This document shows positions 47,189 to 56,154 of a DNA stretch of 64,000 nt, one piece after another (within the stretch, counting starts at the first letter, position 1; each line of letters begins with the position of its first letter). The notes below the pieces were generated by a model that was given only the letters and a program-made list of their open reading frames with translations, was not told where the DNA came from and did not search any database. The DNA is taken from positions 1-64,000 of the forward strand of contig JAGXGC010000035.1 in NCBI GenBank assembly GCA_024636935.1. Direction: 5' to 3'. The stretch is from Sideroxydans sp. GTDB taxonomy: Bacteria; Pseudomonadota; Gammaproteobacteria; Burkholderiales; Gallionellaceae. Both the position numbers and the translations under genes were made by a program.

Positions 47189-47683
47189 TCAGCGCGACCA
47201 GCTCACCCGCAACAGGTTCTGGTCAGGGTTGTAGCGGTACTCCAGATCGCCTTGATAGGCCTTATGCAGCGCCTCGCCGATGCCCCGTGCCAGATGCATG
47301 TCGGTTGTGGTCACCATCAAACCGTCAGCGGTGTCCTCGATGTCCATGATGCGCTGCAAAGGGTATTGGGATTTTTCTTTACTTTCATGGTTGCTGATCA
47401 GTTGCCGGATCTCATCCTCGTGTTCCGCTAGGAAATCACCGCTTAAAGCAAGAAAACCCGCAGGGAATTCGTCGCGAATGCGCATGCAGGCCGGGCACAC
47501 CACTTCTTGAGCGCCTGCTGGGGCATCCATCCATTGCCAGCCACCGCCATGGAACACTGCTCCGCAATCAGGGCAACGTGCTGGCTCAGCTGGTTTGCCT
47601 TTGCTCTGATAGCTGTCGTGTACGGCTTCCTGCATGAGTTGATCGCGCCGGACGAGCTTGAAGCCGGGTGGGTGCTTGGACAT
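47189..47683 (-). CDS. BCAM0308-family zinc-ribbon protein
   Basis: 164 residues. The N-terminal MSKHPPGFKLVRRDQLMQE matches the BCAM0308 type. A zinc ribbon is formed by CPDCGAVFHGGGW and CPACMRIRDEFPAG (two Cys-x2-Cys pairs, about 37-40 and 63-66). The C-terminal half (LMVTTTDMHLARGIGEALHKAY and following) resembles an NMD3-like/KH-type fold. Cytoplasmic, function unknown. It is followed on the same strand side by the SAP-type small gene, 15 bases upstream, so the two probably form an operon. Confidence 0.8.
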   Translation of the reverse strand: MSKHPPGFKLVRRDQLMQEAVHDSYQSKGKPAEPARCPDCGAVFHGGGWQWMDAPAGAQEVVCPACMRIRDEFPAGFLALSGDFLAEHEDEIRQLISNHESKEKSQYPLQRIMDIEDTADGLMVTTTDMHLARGIGEALHKAYQGDLEYRYNPDQNLLRVSWSR

Positions 47684-47698
47684 GACGATCTCCTTCGT

Positions 47699-47896
47699 TT
47701 AGTTGCGGGTGGAAGTCTGGAGGCAATCCTGTCGCCAACTGCACATGGTTTGGTCGCACTGTCCATTTTTGGCACTAGCAAAACAGTCGAAATTACCTTC
47801 GGCGTGCTGGATGGTGCGAACCAGTTCGATCTTGTACATGTGATCAGGTTTGATGCCGCGTGACTTGGCGATGTGGTGTATCTCTTGCATGTTCAT
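47699..47896 (-). CDS. Small SAP-like cysteine-rich protein
   Basis: 65 residues. ATG 47896 (MNMQEIHHIAKSRGIKP) is preceded by AAGGAGG at a good distance. The first 40 residues have the SAP helix-extended loop-helix pattern (IAKSRGIKPDHMYKIELVRTIQ), often a nucleic-acid-binding module. The tail has four cysteines, in NFDCFASAKNGQCDQTMCSW and RQDCL, suggesting metal binding. This two-part small protein recurs in betaproteobacteria. Function unknown. Confidence 0.78.
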   Translation of the reverse strand: MNMQEIHHIAKSRGIKPDHMYKIELVRTIQHAEGNFDCFASAKNGQCDQTMCSWRQDCLQTSTRN

Positions 47897-48131
47897 GACA
47901 CCCTCCTTGTTGGAAAGATTACGGTCATAAAACGGCACACTCAGTGAATACGAGTGCGATGGGGAAGGGTACTTTTATACCTATGACAATACGATTGCAA
48001 TGACTATATTTGGATCTTATACATGGCGGGCGTTACAAGGCAGGCAGAGCCTCAAAGTGATCTTTTTGCTGGGGTGATTTGCCCCATCAGAAGAGCGATG
48101 TGGAGATGGAAAGCTGTTGCTGCCTAGAAGG

Positions 48132-48776
48132 CTAGGTAGCGGTGCGCAAAGTCAGTTTGAATAAGGCGCCGCCATCCGGTGCATTGGCTAGCGAGACATC
48201 GCCGCCGCCGTGTGCTTCAGCCACCGCCTTGCACAAGGCCACACCCACACCGGTCGAGGGTGTGTTGTCGGAGGGATGGCCCAGTCCGGGGCCGTCGTCC
48301 TGCACACAGAACGTCACCGTGTCCGCGTCTTGCTCGAACCACAGCTTCACATTCCCTGCGGCATAACGCACGGCGTTGTTCAGCGCTGATTCGATGGCCA
48401 TGCTGGTCAGGTACTCATCGAGTTGTACCGTGCCGCCATGCTTCACATCAGGTGCGATGCGGATGCGTGATTCATCCAGTTCCATCTCGAACGCATGGCC
48501 ATGCTTGCCGCTGGCGGAAGGGCTGACATCCAGCGTGTCTTGCAGTAATTCAGACAGATCGACTTCCACCAGATTCGGCTTGAGTCCGAACTGTTCGTAT
48601 TTGTAGAGCGTGAGGAAAGAGACCAGCCGCTGTTTTAGTTCTACACAGCGCTGGTAAGCCTTCTGCGCTTCTTCCGGCATGCCCTTGTGATGGTTGAGCT
48701 GCTCCAGATCGGCTTCCAACAAGGCCAGCGAGTTCTTGATGTCGTGAATCACTAAGGTCGATAGCGCTTGTTGCAT
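48132..48776 (-). CDS. Soluble histidine kinase without sensor domain
   Basis: 214 residues, only the transmitter core. The H-box is LVIHDIKNSLALLEADLEQL with the phospho-accepting His near residue 11. ATPase motifs: N-box ESALNNAVRYA, G1 VQDDGPGLG, and G2-like GVGVALCKAVAEAHGGG. There is no membrane segment and no PAS or GAF domain. It starts 8 bases after the receiver-TPR gene on the same strand, so that protein, or its TPR part, is the obvious partner and may supply the signal input. Confidence 0.88.
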   Translation of the reverse strand: MQQALSTLVIHDIKNSLALLEADLEQLNHHKGMPEEAQKAYQRCVELKQRLVSFLTLYKYEQFGLKPNLVEVDLSELLQDTLDVSPSASGKHGHAFEMELDESRIRIAPDVKHGGTVQLDEYLTSMAIESALNNAVRYAAGNVKLWFEQDADTVTFCVQDDGPGLGHPSDNTPSTGVGVALCKAVAEAHGGGDVSLANAPDGGALFKLTLRTAT

Positions 48777-48784
48777 GAGGGTGC

Positions 48785-50458
48785 CTATAGCTGGTTATAG
48801 AAGCGATAGAAGGCCATCACTTTTTCGTTGTGCGGCACCAGTTTGTCCAGCGTCGCCAGATACTGTTTCGCGCGTTCGTCTCTCTCTTCATCCATACCTT
48901 CACGCTTCAGCCACAGCAGATGCAACTGCGCCGCAGCCAACAAGGCCTCGATGTTCTCGTCGTGGATCGCCAGCGCTTCGTTGACCTTCACCAATGCCTG
49001 CTCGAAATGCGCCTCGCGCATCTGTTTGTGTGCTTCATCCACCAGCGTCAATATCTTGCGTTGCCCCGCATCGATCACGTCATCCACCTGGTCGTGCCGG
49101 CCGGTGTCCTGCATTGACTTGGCCACATGGCGCGCGATGCGATGGCGCTCCTTGCCGCTGGATTGCACCGCTTGCGTCATCAACTTCAAGCCGAGGATAT
49201 CGTCGCCCAGTTTCAGCGCCGCCTTGCCGACCCGGTTCATCGCCGCACTGGTGTTGTTGTCTGCGGTGATCAAGCGCTGTGATCGTTCCAGCAATCGCTT
49301 CGCCGCCGCCTCGTCGCCGCTGTCGAAATAGGCCTGCGCCAGGATCGCATTCTTTGAGATGCCGAATTCATCACGCTCTGCATATTTGCGCGCACTCTTC
49401 TCGAGCGTGTGGATCGCACCCAGCGGATCGCCAAGGTCGGTCTGAATCTGCGCCAGCTCCAGATAGTCCTCCGGTTTTTCCGTGATGGAGCCGGTGGAAA
49501 GCTTGATAGCCGATTCGGAGAACTGTTTCGCGTCATCCAGCTTGCCTAGCAGGAATGCAGATTCGGCAGTGGTGCGGAAGCGCTTCGCTGTGGGCAATAT
49601 CTCGGCGGCGCGTGCCGCCATCTCGTGTGCACCTTCCTCGTCGTGCAGCTCCAAGCGTATCTTAGCCAGCAACTCGTATGCCGCCACATAACTCGGATGG
49701 CTGGCGATGATCTCGCGTGCAGACTTCTCGGCCGCTTCCAGATCGCCGGACATATGCTGTGCCCGTGCAAAACCGATCTTCACCCAAGGCACGCTGTCAT
49801 TCATCGCGAGTGCCTGCTGGTAGGTTTTGAGCATGTTTTCCACATCGTTCAGCACATGCAGTGCCTCGGCCTTCAGGCGCAAGGCCGCCATCTGCCAACG
49901 GTCGTTGCTTTCCAAGGCCAGCAGCTTGTCGCATTCGCTCACCACCTGTGCATAGTTTTGCGCATCCATCGCGATCAGCGCGGGCATCAGGAAGTTGCGG
50001 CGGTCGAACAGGCGCTCAAGGCGGGCGCGTAGTTTTTTCTCGGGGCAGGGCTTGAGGATGTAATCGTCCGGCGCGAATTCCGCCGCATTCGCCACATAGG
50101 CGTATTCCGCCTCGGCGGTCACCATCACGAAGATGGTCATCGCACTCAGCTTGTGCTCATTACGCAGGAATTCGAGAAAGTGCTGGCCGGAGCTGGCGCG
50201 GTTCAGGTTGTAGTCACACAGAATCAGATCGAACTGGCGTATCTCAAGCTGGCGCAACGCCTCCTCGGCATTGGCTGCACACTTTGTCGAATTGATGCCC
50301 ATCCATTCCAGTTGCGAACGCAGTGCATGGCGCATCGCGCCCATGTCGTCGATCACCAAAGCGCTGAATTTATCGAACTGGAGGAACTCACCCTCGACGG
50401 CCGGTTTCTTGCCGCCGATGATGTCGGCCATCGAGTTCGCGCCTGTTTTGTTCTGCAT
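48785..50458 (-). CDS. Receiver-TPR response regulator
   Basis: 557 residues from ATG 50458, preceded by AAGGGG; the frame extends to 50542 without a ribosome site. The receiver domain (about 30-150) has acidic pocket Asp37/Asp38, phospho-acceptor Asp82 (LILCDYNLN), Thr104 and Lys126 (YILKP). The rest (about 160-557) is a series of TPR-like helical repeats with no DNA-binding or enzymatic output domain. Output is therefore through protein-protein contact. It is paired with the sensor-less kinase that follows. Divergent from ettA. Confidence 0.88.
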   Translation of the reverse strand: MQNKTGANSMADIIGGKKPAVEGEFLQFDKFSALVIDDMGAMRHALRSQLEWMGINSTKCAANAEEALRQLEIRQFDLILCDYNLNRASSGQHFLEFLRNEHKLSAMTIFVMVTAEAEYAYVANAAEFAPDDYILKPCPEKKLRARLERLFDRRNFLMPALIAMDAQNYAQVVSECDKLLALESNDRWQMAALRLKAEALHVLNDVENMLKTYQQALAMNDSVPWVKIGFARAQHMSGDLEAAEKSAREIIASHPSYVAAYELLAKIRLELHDEEGAHEMAARAAEILPTAKRFRTTAESAFLLGKLDDAKQFSESAIKLSTGSITEKPEDYLELAQIQTDLGDPLGAIHTLEKSARKYAERDEFGISKNAILAQAYFDSGDEAAAKRLLERSQRLITADNNTSAAMNRVGKAALKLGDDILGLKLMTQAVQSSGKERHRIARHVAKSMQDTGRHDQVDDVIDAGQRKILTLVDEAHKQMREAHFEQALVKVNEALAIHDENIEALLAAAQLHLLWLKREGMDEERDERAKQYLATLDKLVPHNEKVMAFYRFYNQL

Positions 50459-50629
50459 CGAATTACGCCCCTTTGATCGCATTTGAAGTTCCGCAACGTA
50501 CATAGCGTCGCAGTAACGGCTGAATAATAACGAAAAACACATGGCCTGAAGGGTTTTTCTCGGTGAATCAAAACACGCTTTACGGTAAGCTACGCGCCTT
50601 CAGTCCCACACCCAAGAAAGCGCAATTAA

Positions 50630-52300
50630 ATGGCACAAGGTCAATATGTAATGTCCATGCTCCGCGTGAGCAAGATCGTTCCCCCCAAGCGTCAGATCAT
50701 CAAAGACATCTCCCTCAGCTTCTTCCCCGGCGCCAAGATCGGCCTGCTGGGTCTGAACGGCTCGGGTAAATCCACCGTGTTGCGCATCATGGCGCAGCAG
50801 GACAAAGAATACGACGGCGAGGTGCAGCACCTGCCCAACATGAAGATCGGTTACCTGCCGCAGGAACCGGTGCTCGACCCCACCATGACCGTGCGCCAAG
50901 AAGTCGAATCCGCCCTCGGCGAAGTGATGGAAGCGCAAGCCAAGCTGGACGCCGTGTACGCCGCCTATGCCGAAGAAGATGCAGACTTCGACGCACTCGC
51001 CGCCGAGCAAGCGCGTCTGGAGAACATCCTCGCCGCTTCCGGCAGCGATACCGAACACCAGATGGAGATCGCCGCCGACGCGCTGCGTCTGCCCGAGTGG
51101 GATGCGGTGATCGGAAAACTTTCCGGTGGTGAAAAGCGCCGCGTCGCGCTGTGCAAACTGCTGCTGGAAAAACCGGACATGTTACTGCTCGACGAACCCA
51201 CCAACCACCTCGATGCAGAATCGGTGGAATGGCTGGAACAATTCCTCGTGCGCTTCCCCGGCACCGTAGTCGCCGTCACCCACGATCGTTACTTCCTCGA
51301 CAACGCCGCCGAATGGATCTTGGAACTAGACTGTGGCCACGGCATCCCGTGGAAGGGCAACTACTCCAGCTGGCTGGAGCAGAAGGGCGAGCGACTGGCA
51401 CAAGAACAGAAGCAACTCGACGCGCATTCGAAAGCGATGAAGCAAGAATTGGAATGGGTACGTCAGAACCCCAAAGCGCGTCAGGCCAAATCCAAAGCAC
51501 GTATCGCACGCTTCGAAGAACTGAACTCGCAAGAACACCAAGCGCGTAACGAAACGCAAGAAATCTTCATCCCCGTCGGCGAACGTCTGGGTAACGAAGT
51601 CATCGAATTCGAGAACGTCAGCAAAGCCTACGGCGACCGTCTGCTCATCGACGACCTCAGCTTCAAGATCCCGCCCGGCGCCATCGTCGGCATCATCGGC
51701 CCCAACGGTGCCGGTAAATCCACACTGTTCCGCATGATCACCGGCAAAGAGACACCGGACAGCGGCACCGTCAAGATCGGCCAGACCGTGAAGATCGCCC
51801 ACGTAGACCAAGCGCGTGATTCACTCGAAAGCGACAAGACCGTGTTCGACGCCATCTCCGGCGGCAACGACATCTTGACCGTGGGCAAATACGAAACCCC
51901 GGCGCGCGCCTACATCGGTCGCTTCAACTTCAAAGGTGGCGACCAAGCAAAACTCGTCGGCCAACTATCCGGTGGTGAACGCGGCCGTCTGCACTTGGCG
52001 CAAACACTCATCGCAGGCGGCAACGTACTGCTGCTAGACGAACCCTCCAACGACCTCGACGTGGAAACCCTGCGCGCACTGGAAGATGCCTTGCTGGAGT
52101 TCGCCGGCTGCGTCGCCGTCATCTCCCACGACCGCTGGTTCCTAGACCGTATCGCCACCCACATCCTCGCCTGCGAAGGTGATTCCAAGTGGACGTTCTT
52201 TGATGGTAACTATCAGGAATATGAAGCGGACAAGCGCAAGCGTTTGGGTGAAGAAGGCGCGAAGCCTAAGAGGATTCGGTATAAGCCGATTAGCCGGTGA
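50630..52300 (+). CDS. ettA: Energy-dependent translational throttle protein EttA
   Basis: 556 residues, ABC-F type: two ATPase domains and no membrane part. Walker A motifs are GLNGSGKSTVLR and GPNGAGKSTLFR, and signatures are LSGGEKRRVALCKLLL and LSGGERGRLHLAQTLI. The Walker B motifs are LLLDEPTNHLD and LLLDEPSNDLD. The linker between the domains is the charged PtIM (about 240-320). It binds the ribosomal E site and gates the first elongation step according to the ATP/ADP ratio. ATG 50630; starts at MAQGQYVMSMLRVSK as in the family. Confidence 0.96.
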   Translation: MAQGQYVMSMLRVSKIVPPKRQIIKDISLSFFPGAKIGLLGLNGSGKSTVLRIMAQQDKEYDGEVQHLPNMKIGYLPQEPVLDPTMTVRQEVESALGEVMEAQAKLDAVYAAYAEEDADFDALAAEQARLENILAASGSDTEHQMEIAADALRLPEWDAVIGKLSGGEKRRVALCKLLLEKPDMLLLDEPTNHLDAESVEWLEQFLVRFPGTVVAVTHDRYFLDNAAEWILELDCGHGIPWKGNYSSWLEQKGERLAQEQKQLDAHSKAMKQELEWVRQNPKARQAKSKARIARFEELNSQEHQARNETQEIFIPVGERLGNEVIEFENVSKAYGDRLLIDDLSFKIPPGAIVGIIGPNGAGKSTLFRMITGKETPDSGTVKIGQTVKIAHVDQARDSLESDKTVFDAISGGNDILTVGKYETPARAYIGRFNFKGGDQAKLVGQLSGGERGRLHLAQTLIAGGNVLLLDEPSNDLDVETLRALEDALLEFAGCVAVISHDRWFLDRIATHILACEGDSKWTFFDGNYQEYEADKRKRLGEEGAKPKRIRYKPISR

Positions 52301-52314
52301 TGAGAGATGATGAA

Positions 52315-52348
52315 GCGCTGTTTACTTCAGTTAATTTGTAAACGGCGC
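52315..52348 (+). other. Imperfect hairpin between ettA and the DUF5677 gene
   Basis: GCGCTGTTTAC pairs with GTAAACGGCGC (11 bp, one G-U pair) around a 12-base loop. It starts 15 bases after the ettA stop and ends 10 bases before the next ATG. No T-run, so a weak terminator or a leader hairpin. Confidence 0.4.
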
Positions 52349-52358
52349 GAGTTTAATT

Positions 52359-53174
52359 ATGAGCGACCTATCCGATAAATCCAGCGCATCCTTTAAGGAT
52401 AGTGGCTACTTGTCAGATATGGAGTCTTGGCGCTCAAGAATCAGAGTGAATCATCCACTCTGGTTTGCACTAGTACAAGAAATTAGTAGCGCAGGGATGA
52501 ACATTCTTCAAGATGCTCGTCCATCGAAGACCGATGATCAACAACTCTTAGTCGTATTGCTTCATGCACGCGCATTGCAGTCGTTTCAGGCTAGTTTATT
52601 GCTGGCAGAGCGAGGGTTGATTTCAGATGCTCGGACGTTATCTAGGTGTGTTTGGGAAGATGCCTTTTGCATTGGGGCTTTATGTGAAAAGCAGCAAGAG
52701 TATTTAGGTAAATTTGAAACTAAGCATCAAAAACATCGGCACGGGGTCGCCAATGCATTTCTTAATAAAGATAACTTGCGCAACGGACTCTCGGTCGAGA
52801 GTATTGAAAAGCTTCACAAGGTTGTAGACGAGACAAAGGATGCAAAAGATAGTTGGAAGTGGGACCAAGTCGCTCACGATGCAGGGATGGGCGCACTCTA
52901 TGACACTCACTACCGGAATTTATCGAGCGATGCCGCGCACCCCACACTCGAATCGTTAACACGCCATGTCGAAACTGACATTGAAGGAAATATTACCCAA
53001 ATGAGCTGGCTGCCGAACGAGACAGACTTGGACGACACACTCGCTGTCGCTTGCGCGGCCTATCTTTGTGCTGCCGTACGCACAGCAGAGCTATTTCACT
53101 TTTCTGATATTGAGGAAAAATTACAACAATTGACTAGAAGGTATGTGGAATTATCAAAAGGGTCTTTGACGTAG
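52359..53174 (+). CDS. DUF5677-type protein
   Basis: 271 residues, all helical, no signal peptide. The block LLVVLLHARALQSFQASLLLAERGLISDARTLSRCVWED (about 65-105) matches DUF5677 proteins, which are of unknown function and often found in accessory or defence-associated DNA. Codon use is more AT-rich than ettA before it. It stands alone. A decayed 3' copy of the exchanger gene follows at once, which suggests it was brought in by the events that built this mosaic region. Confidence 0.7.
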   Translation: MSDLSDKSSASFKDSGYLSDMESWRSRIRVNHPLWFALVQEISSAGMNILQDARPSKTDDQQLLVVLLHARALQSFQASLLLAERGLISDARTLSRCVWEDAFCIGALCEKQQEYLGKFETKHQKHRHGVANAFLNKDNLRNGLSVESIEKLHKVVDETKDAKDSWKWDQVAHDAGMGALYDTHYRNLSSDAAHPTLESLTRHVETDIEGNITQMSWLPNETDLDDTLAVACAAYLCAAVRTAELFHFSDIEEKLQQLTRRYVELSKGSLT

Positions 53175-53528
53175 AGTTAAATTAACAAATAGGCGCTGTA
53201 TCGCAATAGCTTCAAAACATCGCCCGCAAGGGCGATGTTTGTTTTCAGTCTAACGAAATCACTTACTGAATTAGCCCCGTGTACAGAAATCATCTGTACG
53301 CTGCGTCGAGGACAGCATCGTCAAGGCGCGGGTTGCGCAGCATCCAGATGCTGAGAATTTCTTTATGGTCATGGCTTGAAAGCCTTTATGTAATGAGAGT
53401 GAAGGAATTATTGGAGTGATATGGGGTCAGCATCGCATTACCTTCTCAGCCTTATCCACAAAAAAACAATTCGATGCTGTCCTCTTTGATTTTCTTGACC
53501 GAAAAAAAAGCGTCTGCGGGCGCTTTTT
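53175..53528. other. Gene-free stretch with the oldest exchanger-end copy
   Basis: About 350 bases. It contains hairpin CATCGCCC-GCAA-GGGCGATG (53218-53237) followed by TTTGTTTT, a terminator for the DUF5677 transcript. After this comes a decayed copy of the exchanger 3' end (separate entry). At 53424 the phrase GGGGTCAGCATCGCA recurs in near-identical form at about 54076 and 58080. Near 53501-53530 an A7/T7-flanked GCG hairpin probably ends the RNase H gene. Confidence 0.6.
53263..53320 (-). pseudogene. Decayed 3' fragment of exchanger gene, copy 1
   Basis: Read on the minus strand and up to the stop at 53263-53265 it gives AYR*FLYTGLIQ*, against ASYGYFLYAGLIQ* at the end of the intact exchanger at 58155. 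The internal stop and further divergence show decay. The downstream hairpin is also conserved, in the same relative position. Shorter and more diverged than copy 2. Confidence 0.65.
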
Positions 53529-53978
53529 TTATTTCCGCTTGCGGGGTTTTTCGGGAGTTCGCGTAGGCAGCCCAAAGGCGCTGCGGGAAAGATAGTCTGC
53601 CTCTGTATTGCGGTGCTGCGGAATCCAGCGTAACTCGAATTGGTCAAAACACTTTATCTGCGAGCGGATTTCGGCGAATAAGGGGGCGAGGCGGGCAGCT
53701 TCGGTGCTACTGGCATTTTGCGCGAGGCGCACGACGACGTCGCTATCGCAGTGAATGAGCAAGGCGCTGGCTTGCAGTGTACGTGCCAGTTGCAGGGCGG
53801 CCAGCAGGGCGCGGGCTTCGGCTTCGTTGTTGCAGCCGCTGTGCGGGCTGCGTTGCGAGAGTTCGTGGCGGCTACCATCCGGCCCCAGCAGGAGGGCTCC
53901 GAGGCCGATATGGCCGGGGTTAGGGCGGGCGCAGCCATCGCACCAAGCTTGCCAGAGATGCTCTTCGTTCATGCCCAC
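53529..53978 (-). CDS. Ribonuclease HI-family protein
   Basis: 149 residues (ATG 53978; ATG 53972 also possible). The RNase H fold has its acidic residues: Asp in WCDGCARPNPG, Glu in NNEAEARALLAAL, Asp in IHCDSDVVVRLAQN and Asp in HRNTEADYLSRSA. It would cut RNA in RNA-DNA hybrids. Sequence style is that of the short RnhA-like group rather than housekeeping RnhA, ending in a basic tail TPEKPRKRK. It lies between two broken exchanger copies, so it may be mobile or duplicated DNA. Confidence 0.85.
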   Translation of the reverse strand: MGMNEEHLWQAWCDGCARPNPGHIGLGALLLGPDGSRHELSQRSPHSGCNNEAEARALLAALQLARTLQASALLIHCDSDVVVRLAQNASSTEAARLAPLFAEIRSQIKCFDQFELRWIPQHRNTEADYLSRSAFGLPTRTPEKPRKRK

Positions 53979-54319
53979 ATGGTAGCGAGCAAGGCGGTGT
54001 TTGTGCTGATTTTGTGCTGATAAAAAGGAATCAAAAAATTAAAGGGGGCAGGTTCGAATTGATTTCAGAATCAATGGGGCCAGCATCGCAATAGTTTTCC
54101 AAACATCGCCCGCAAGGGCGATGTTCGTTTCTAGGCCAACGATCTCGCTTACTGGATGAGTCCGGCGTACAGGAAGTAGCCGTAGCTAGCGACGCGTGCG
54201 CCACCACCGATGCGCGGGATACGCCCGAGGATGCCGATGGAGAGGAAGTGCACCAGCCCGGCCCCAAGGATGATGTGGGTGGGAACCGAGGTCTGTTCCC
54301 CACTATTTACACTACTGAT
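53979..54319. other. Gene-free stretch with the second exchanger-end copy
   Basis: About 340 bases without a real gene. From 54075 it holds CAGCATCGCAATAG and the hairpin CATCGCCC-GCAA-GGGCGATG (54104-54123), then the exchanger fragment. The 90-residue minus-strand frame at 54031-54303 is a frame-shifted reading of that fragment. Confidence 0.6.
54149..54283 (-). pseudogene. 3' fragment of exchanger gene, copy 2
   Basis: The minus strand encodes LGAGLVHFLSIGILGRIPRI and continues to FLYAGLIQ*, nearly identical to the last 45 residues of the intact exchanger at 58155-59150. Similarity stops abruptly near 54283. There is no start and no upstream body, so this is a broken copy. At DNA level the match with 58155-58290 continues through the 3' hairpin. 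Confidence 0.88.
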
Positions 54320-55348
54320 TTACATCAGCCAGCGTTTTTTCATCATTAGGTAAGAAAGATAAAGCAGCAGCGTTCCCAACAGAATCAGGTAGCTCCAGTC
54401 AAAAAACATATTCGTCCATTGGCCGTCTTCAAGCAGTATCTTTTGAAGCGGGTCATAAAGTTGGTAGGACGGCAGGAAGGGGGCGATGGAGGATAGTTTT
54501 TGCGAGACATCGGACATCGCTGTCGGCAGCAAGTGTGGCAAATAAAAGATAACGCCCAATGTTCTTGCGCTGGCCTGATTGCGGCACAGAAAACCCAGGA
54601 ATATCCCGTAGGCGCTGAAACAAAAACTGCCTGCGAGGATGAAGGCGACATAGTCGGTGAGGGGTACCGGGCCGAATTGCCCCAGCATATGGAGAAACAG
54701 CAGCGCGATGATGGTCAGGGACATGCCCAGAATCAATTTGGCGATCAGCCATTGAATCTCGGTTATCGGGGTCTGGAGCAGCGCTAAAAGCAATTTCTTT
54801 TCTTTTTCCTCGGCGACTTGCGCAGGAAGAATGATGAAGCCGACGAGCAGAACCAGCATCATGATCCAGGTCGGCAAAGTCTGTCGTTGAAAGCCACCTT
54901 CGTGCAGTGAGTTGATTTCGGTGATCCAATCCGGCCCACTTCGTTCGGCCGCTTTTTGCAAGGCCGAGAAACTCCGCACCACGGCTATGGTATGCAGGGA
55001 GTCCTTTTTCAAGACCAGAAGTGCAAGGCCGCCGTTTACTTTTTCATTTCCCGTCAGCATCCCGTCTATCTTTCGGCCTTTCAGCAGACCGACGCCTTCG
55101 TCTTCGTTTTGCACCCATGTCACTTCAATGAGTTTTGTTGCCTTGATGCTGCCGGTGATCTCGGGTGAATAGGCGTAATTCTGTATGAGTCCGATTTTTA
55201 TTTTGCTTGCTTCCGCATTGGTTCCGTCTATCAGGTTTAAGGATGCGAATATGAATAGTGGAATAAACAGGATCAGAAAGAAGGTCTTGTTTTTGTATGC
55301 GATGGCGAGGTCGTTGAATACCAGTACCAGAATATTTTTCATCATCAT
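54320..55348 (-). CDS. ABC-2 type transporter permease
   Basis: 342 residues. One N-terminal helix (about 18-38), a periplasmic domain of about 130 residues, then five to six helices (about 165-335), the plan of ABC-2/NatB-like exporters. VGFIILPAQVAEEKEKKLLLALLQTPI is the typical cytoplasmic coupling segment (E-K-E-x-x-T/L). The ATP-binding gene precedes it with a 4-base overlap. Substrate unknown. The base composition and position between exchanger copies suggest acquisition. Confidence 0.85.
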   Translation of the reverse strand: MMMKNILVLVFNDLAIAYKNKTFFLILFIPLFIFASLNLIDGTNAEASKIKIGLIQNYAYSPEITGSIKATKLIEVTWVQNEDEGVGLLKGRKIDGMLTGNEKVNGGLALLVLKKDSLHTIAVVRSFSALQKAAERSGPDWITEINSLHEGGFQRQTLPTWIMMLVLLVGFIILPAQVAEEKEKKLLLALLQTPITEIQWLIAKLILGMSLTIIALLFLHMLGQFGPVPLTDYVAFILAGSFCFSAYGIFLGFLCRNQASARTLGVIFYLPHLLPTAMSDVSQKLSSIAPFLPSYQLYDPLQKILLEDGQWTNMFFDWSYLILLGTLLLYLSYLMMKKRWLM

Positions 55349-56025
55349 GAGTACAGCTCTTGATGGATATCAGATTGAAAATATTCCTGTGGTGATCCGT
55401 CGAAGATCAGGCAGCCTTCGTGCAGCACAAGGATGCGCGTCGCGAGGTTTCTGATCTCTTCAGGACGATGGGAGGTGAAGATGATGGTTTTTCCTGCGTC
55501 ATGCATCTTGTTCAGCAGGTGGTAGATCTCGCGGGTCATCTCGAAGTCCAGGCCGGATGTTGGCTCGTCCAGAATGAGCACCTCAGGATCCGACAATAGC
55601 GCGCGACCGATGTTCACCCTTTGCTTCAATCCTTTTGAGAGTGTCTGTACTTTGCTTTTTCGAAATGGCTGCAGATCGAATTCGCTCAGAATCTCTTCTA
55701 CCCGCAGAAAAGGGATTCGAGAAAGGAGGGCGAAGAGTTTGAGGTTATAAGCAACGGAGAAGAAGTCGAACAGGTTGGGGTCTTCCGGAATGAAGCCCAC
55801 GCTCCTGACAACCGCTGCCCGGTTCTTCAGATCAATACCGTCGATCATGACGTGACCGCCGTCCGGAAGTATCCAGTTCGCCAGCATTTTCAGCAGGGTG
55901 GACTTACCGGCACCGTTATGTCCGACAATGGCGATCAATTCGCCTTTGTCTACATCAAAGCTGGTCGGCTTAAGGCCTCGTTTTTGATCATAGAGTTTTG
56001 CAATATTGCGAATTTCAAGCTGCAT
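55345..56025 (-). CDS. ABC transporter ATP-binding protein
   Basis: 226 residues. Walker A is GHNGAGKSTLLKML, the signature LSKGLKQRVNIGRALL and Walker B VLILDEPTSGLD, with the switch His in TSHRPEE. It energises the permease encoded by the overlapping gene, forming an exporter of two half-modules. No accessory periplasmic protein is adjacent. The 18-residue peptide gene lies 72 bases upstream on the same strand and could share the transcript. Confidence 0.9.
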   Translation of the reverse strand: MQLEIRNIAKLYDQKRGLKPTSFDVDKGELIAIVGHNGAGKSTLLKMLANWILPDGGHVMIDGIDLKNRAAVVRSVGFIPEDPNLFDFFSVAYNLKLFALLSRIPFLRVEEILSEFDLQPFRKSKVQTLSKGLKQRVNIGRALLSDPEVLILDEPTSGLDFEMTREIYHLLNKMHDAGKTIIFTSHRPEEIRNLATRILVLHEGCLIFDGSPQEYFQSDIHQELYS

Positions 56026-56097
56026 AAGTTGTCGCTCTATCGTTGATAGTATTTTCGTGCGCGTCAGTTGTGCAGCTCAATCCATATTCTCGGGACG

Positions 56098-56154
56098 CTA
56101 TACAACCCTGAGTATCAGGACAACGAGAAGCACGACTAGTAATAGTTCAAGCAT
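56098..56154 (-). CDS. 18-residue hydrophobic micropeptide
   Basis: MLELLLVVLLVVLILRVV, then TAG. It is preceded by a perfect AAGGAGG five bases before the ATG, stronger than most Shine-Dalgarno sequences in the window. The peptide is one membrane-spanning helix with an acidic N-terminus and a single Arg. Position just upstream of the ABC genes, on the same strand, suggests a small membrane subunit, regulator or leader peptide. Whether it is translated cannot be told from sequence alone, and no homologue is claimed. Confidence 0.5.
   Translation of the reverse strand: MLELLLVVLLVVLILRVV

Noticed and set aside
54031-54303. 90-residue minus-strand open frame
   Set aside because: Wrong-frame reading of the exchanger 3' fragment; the correct frame gives the exchanger sequence.
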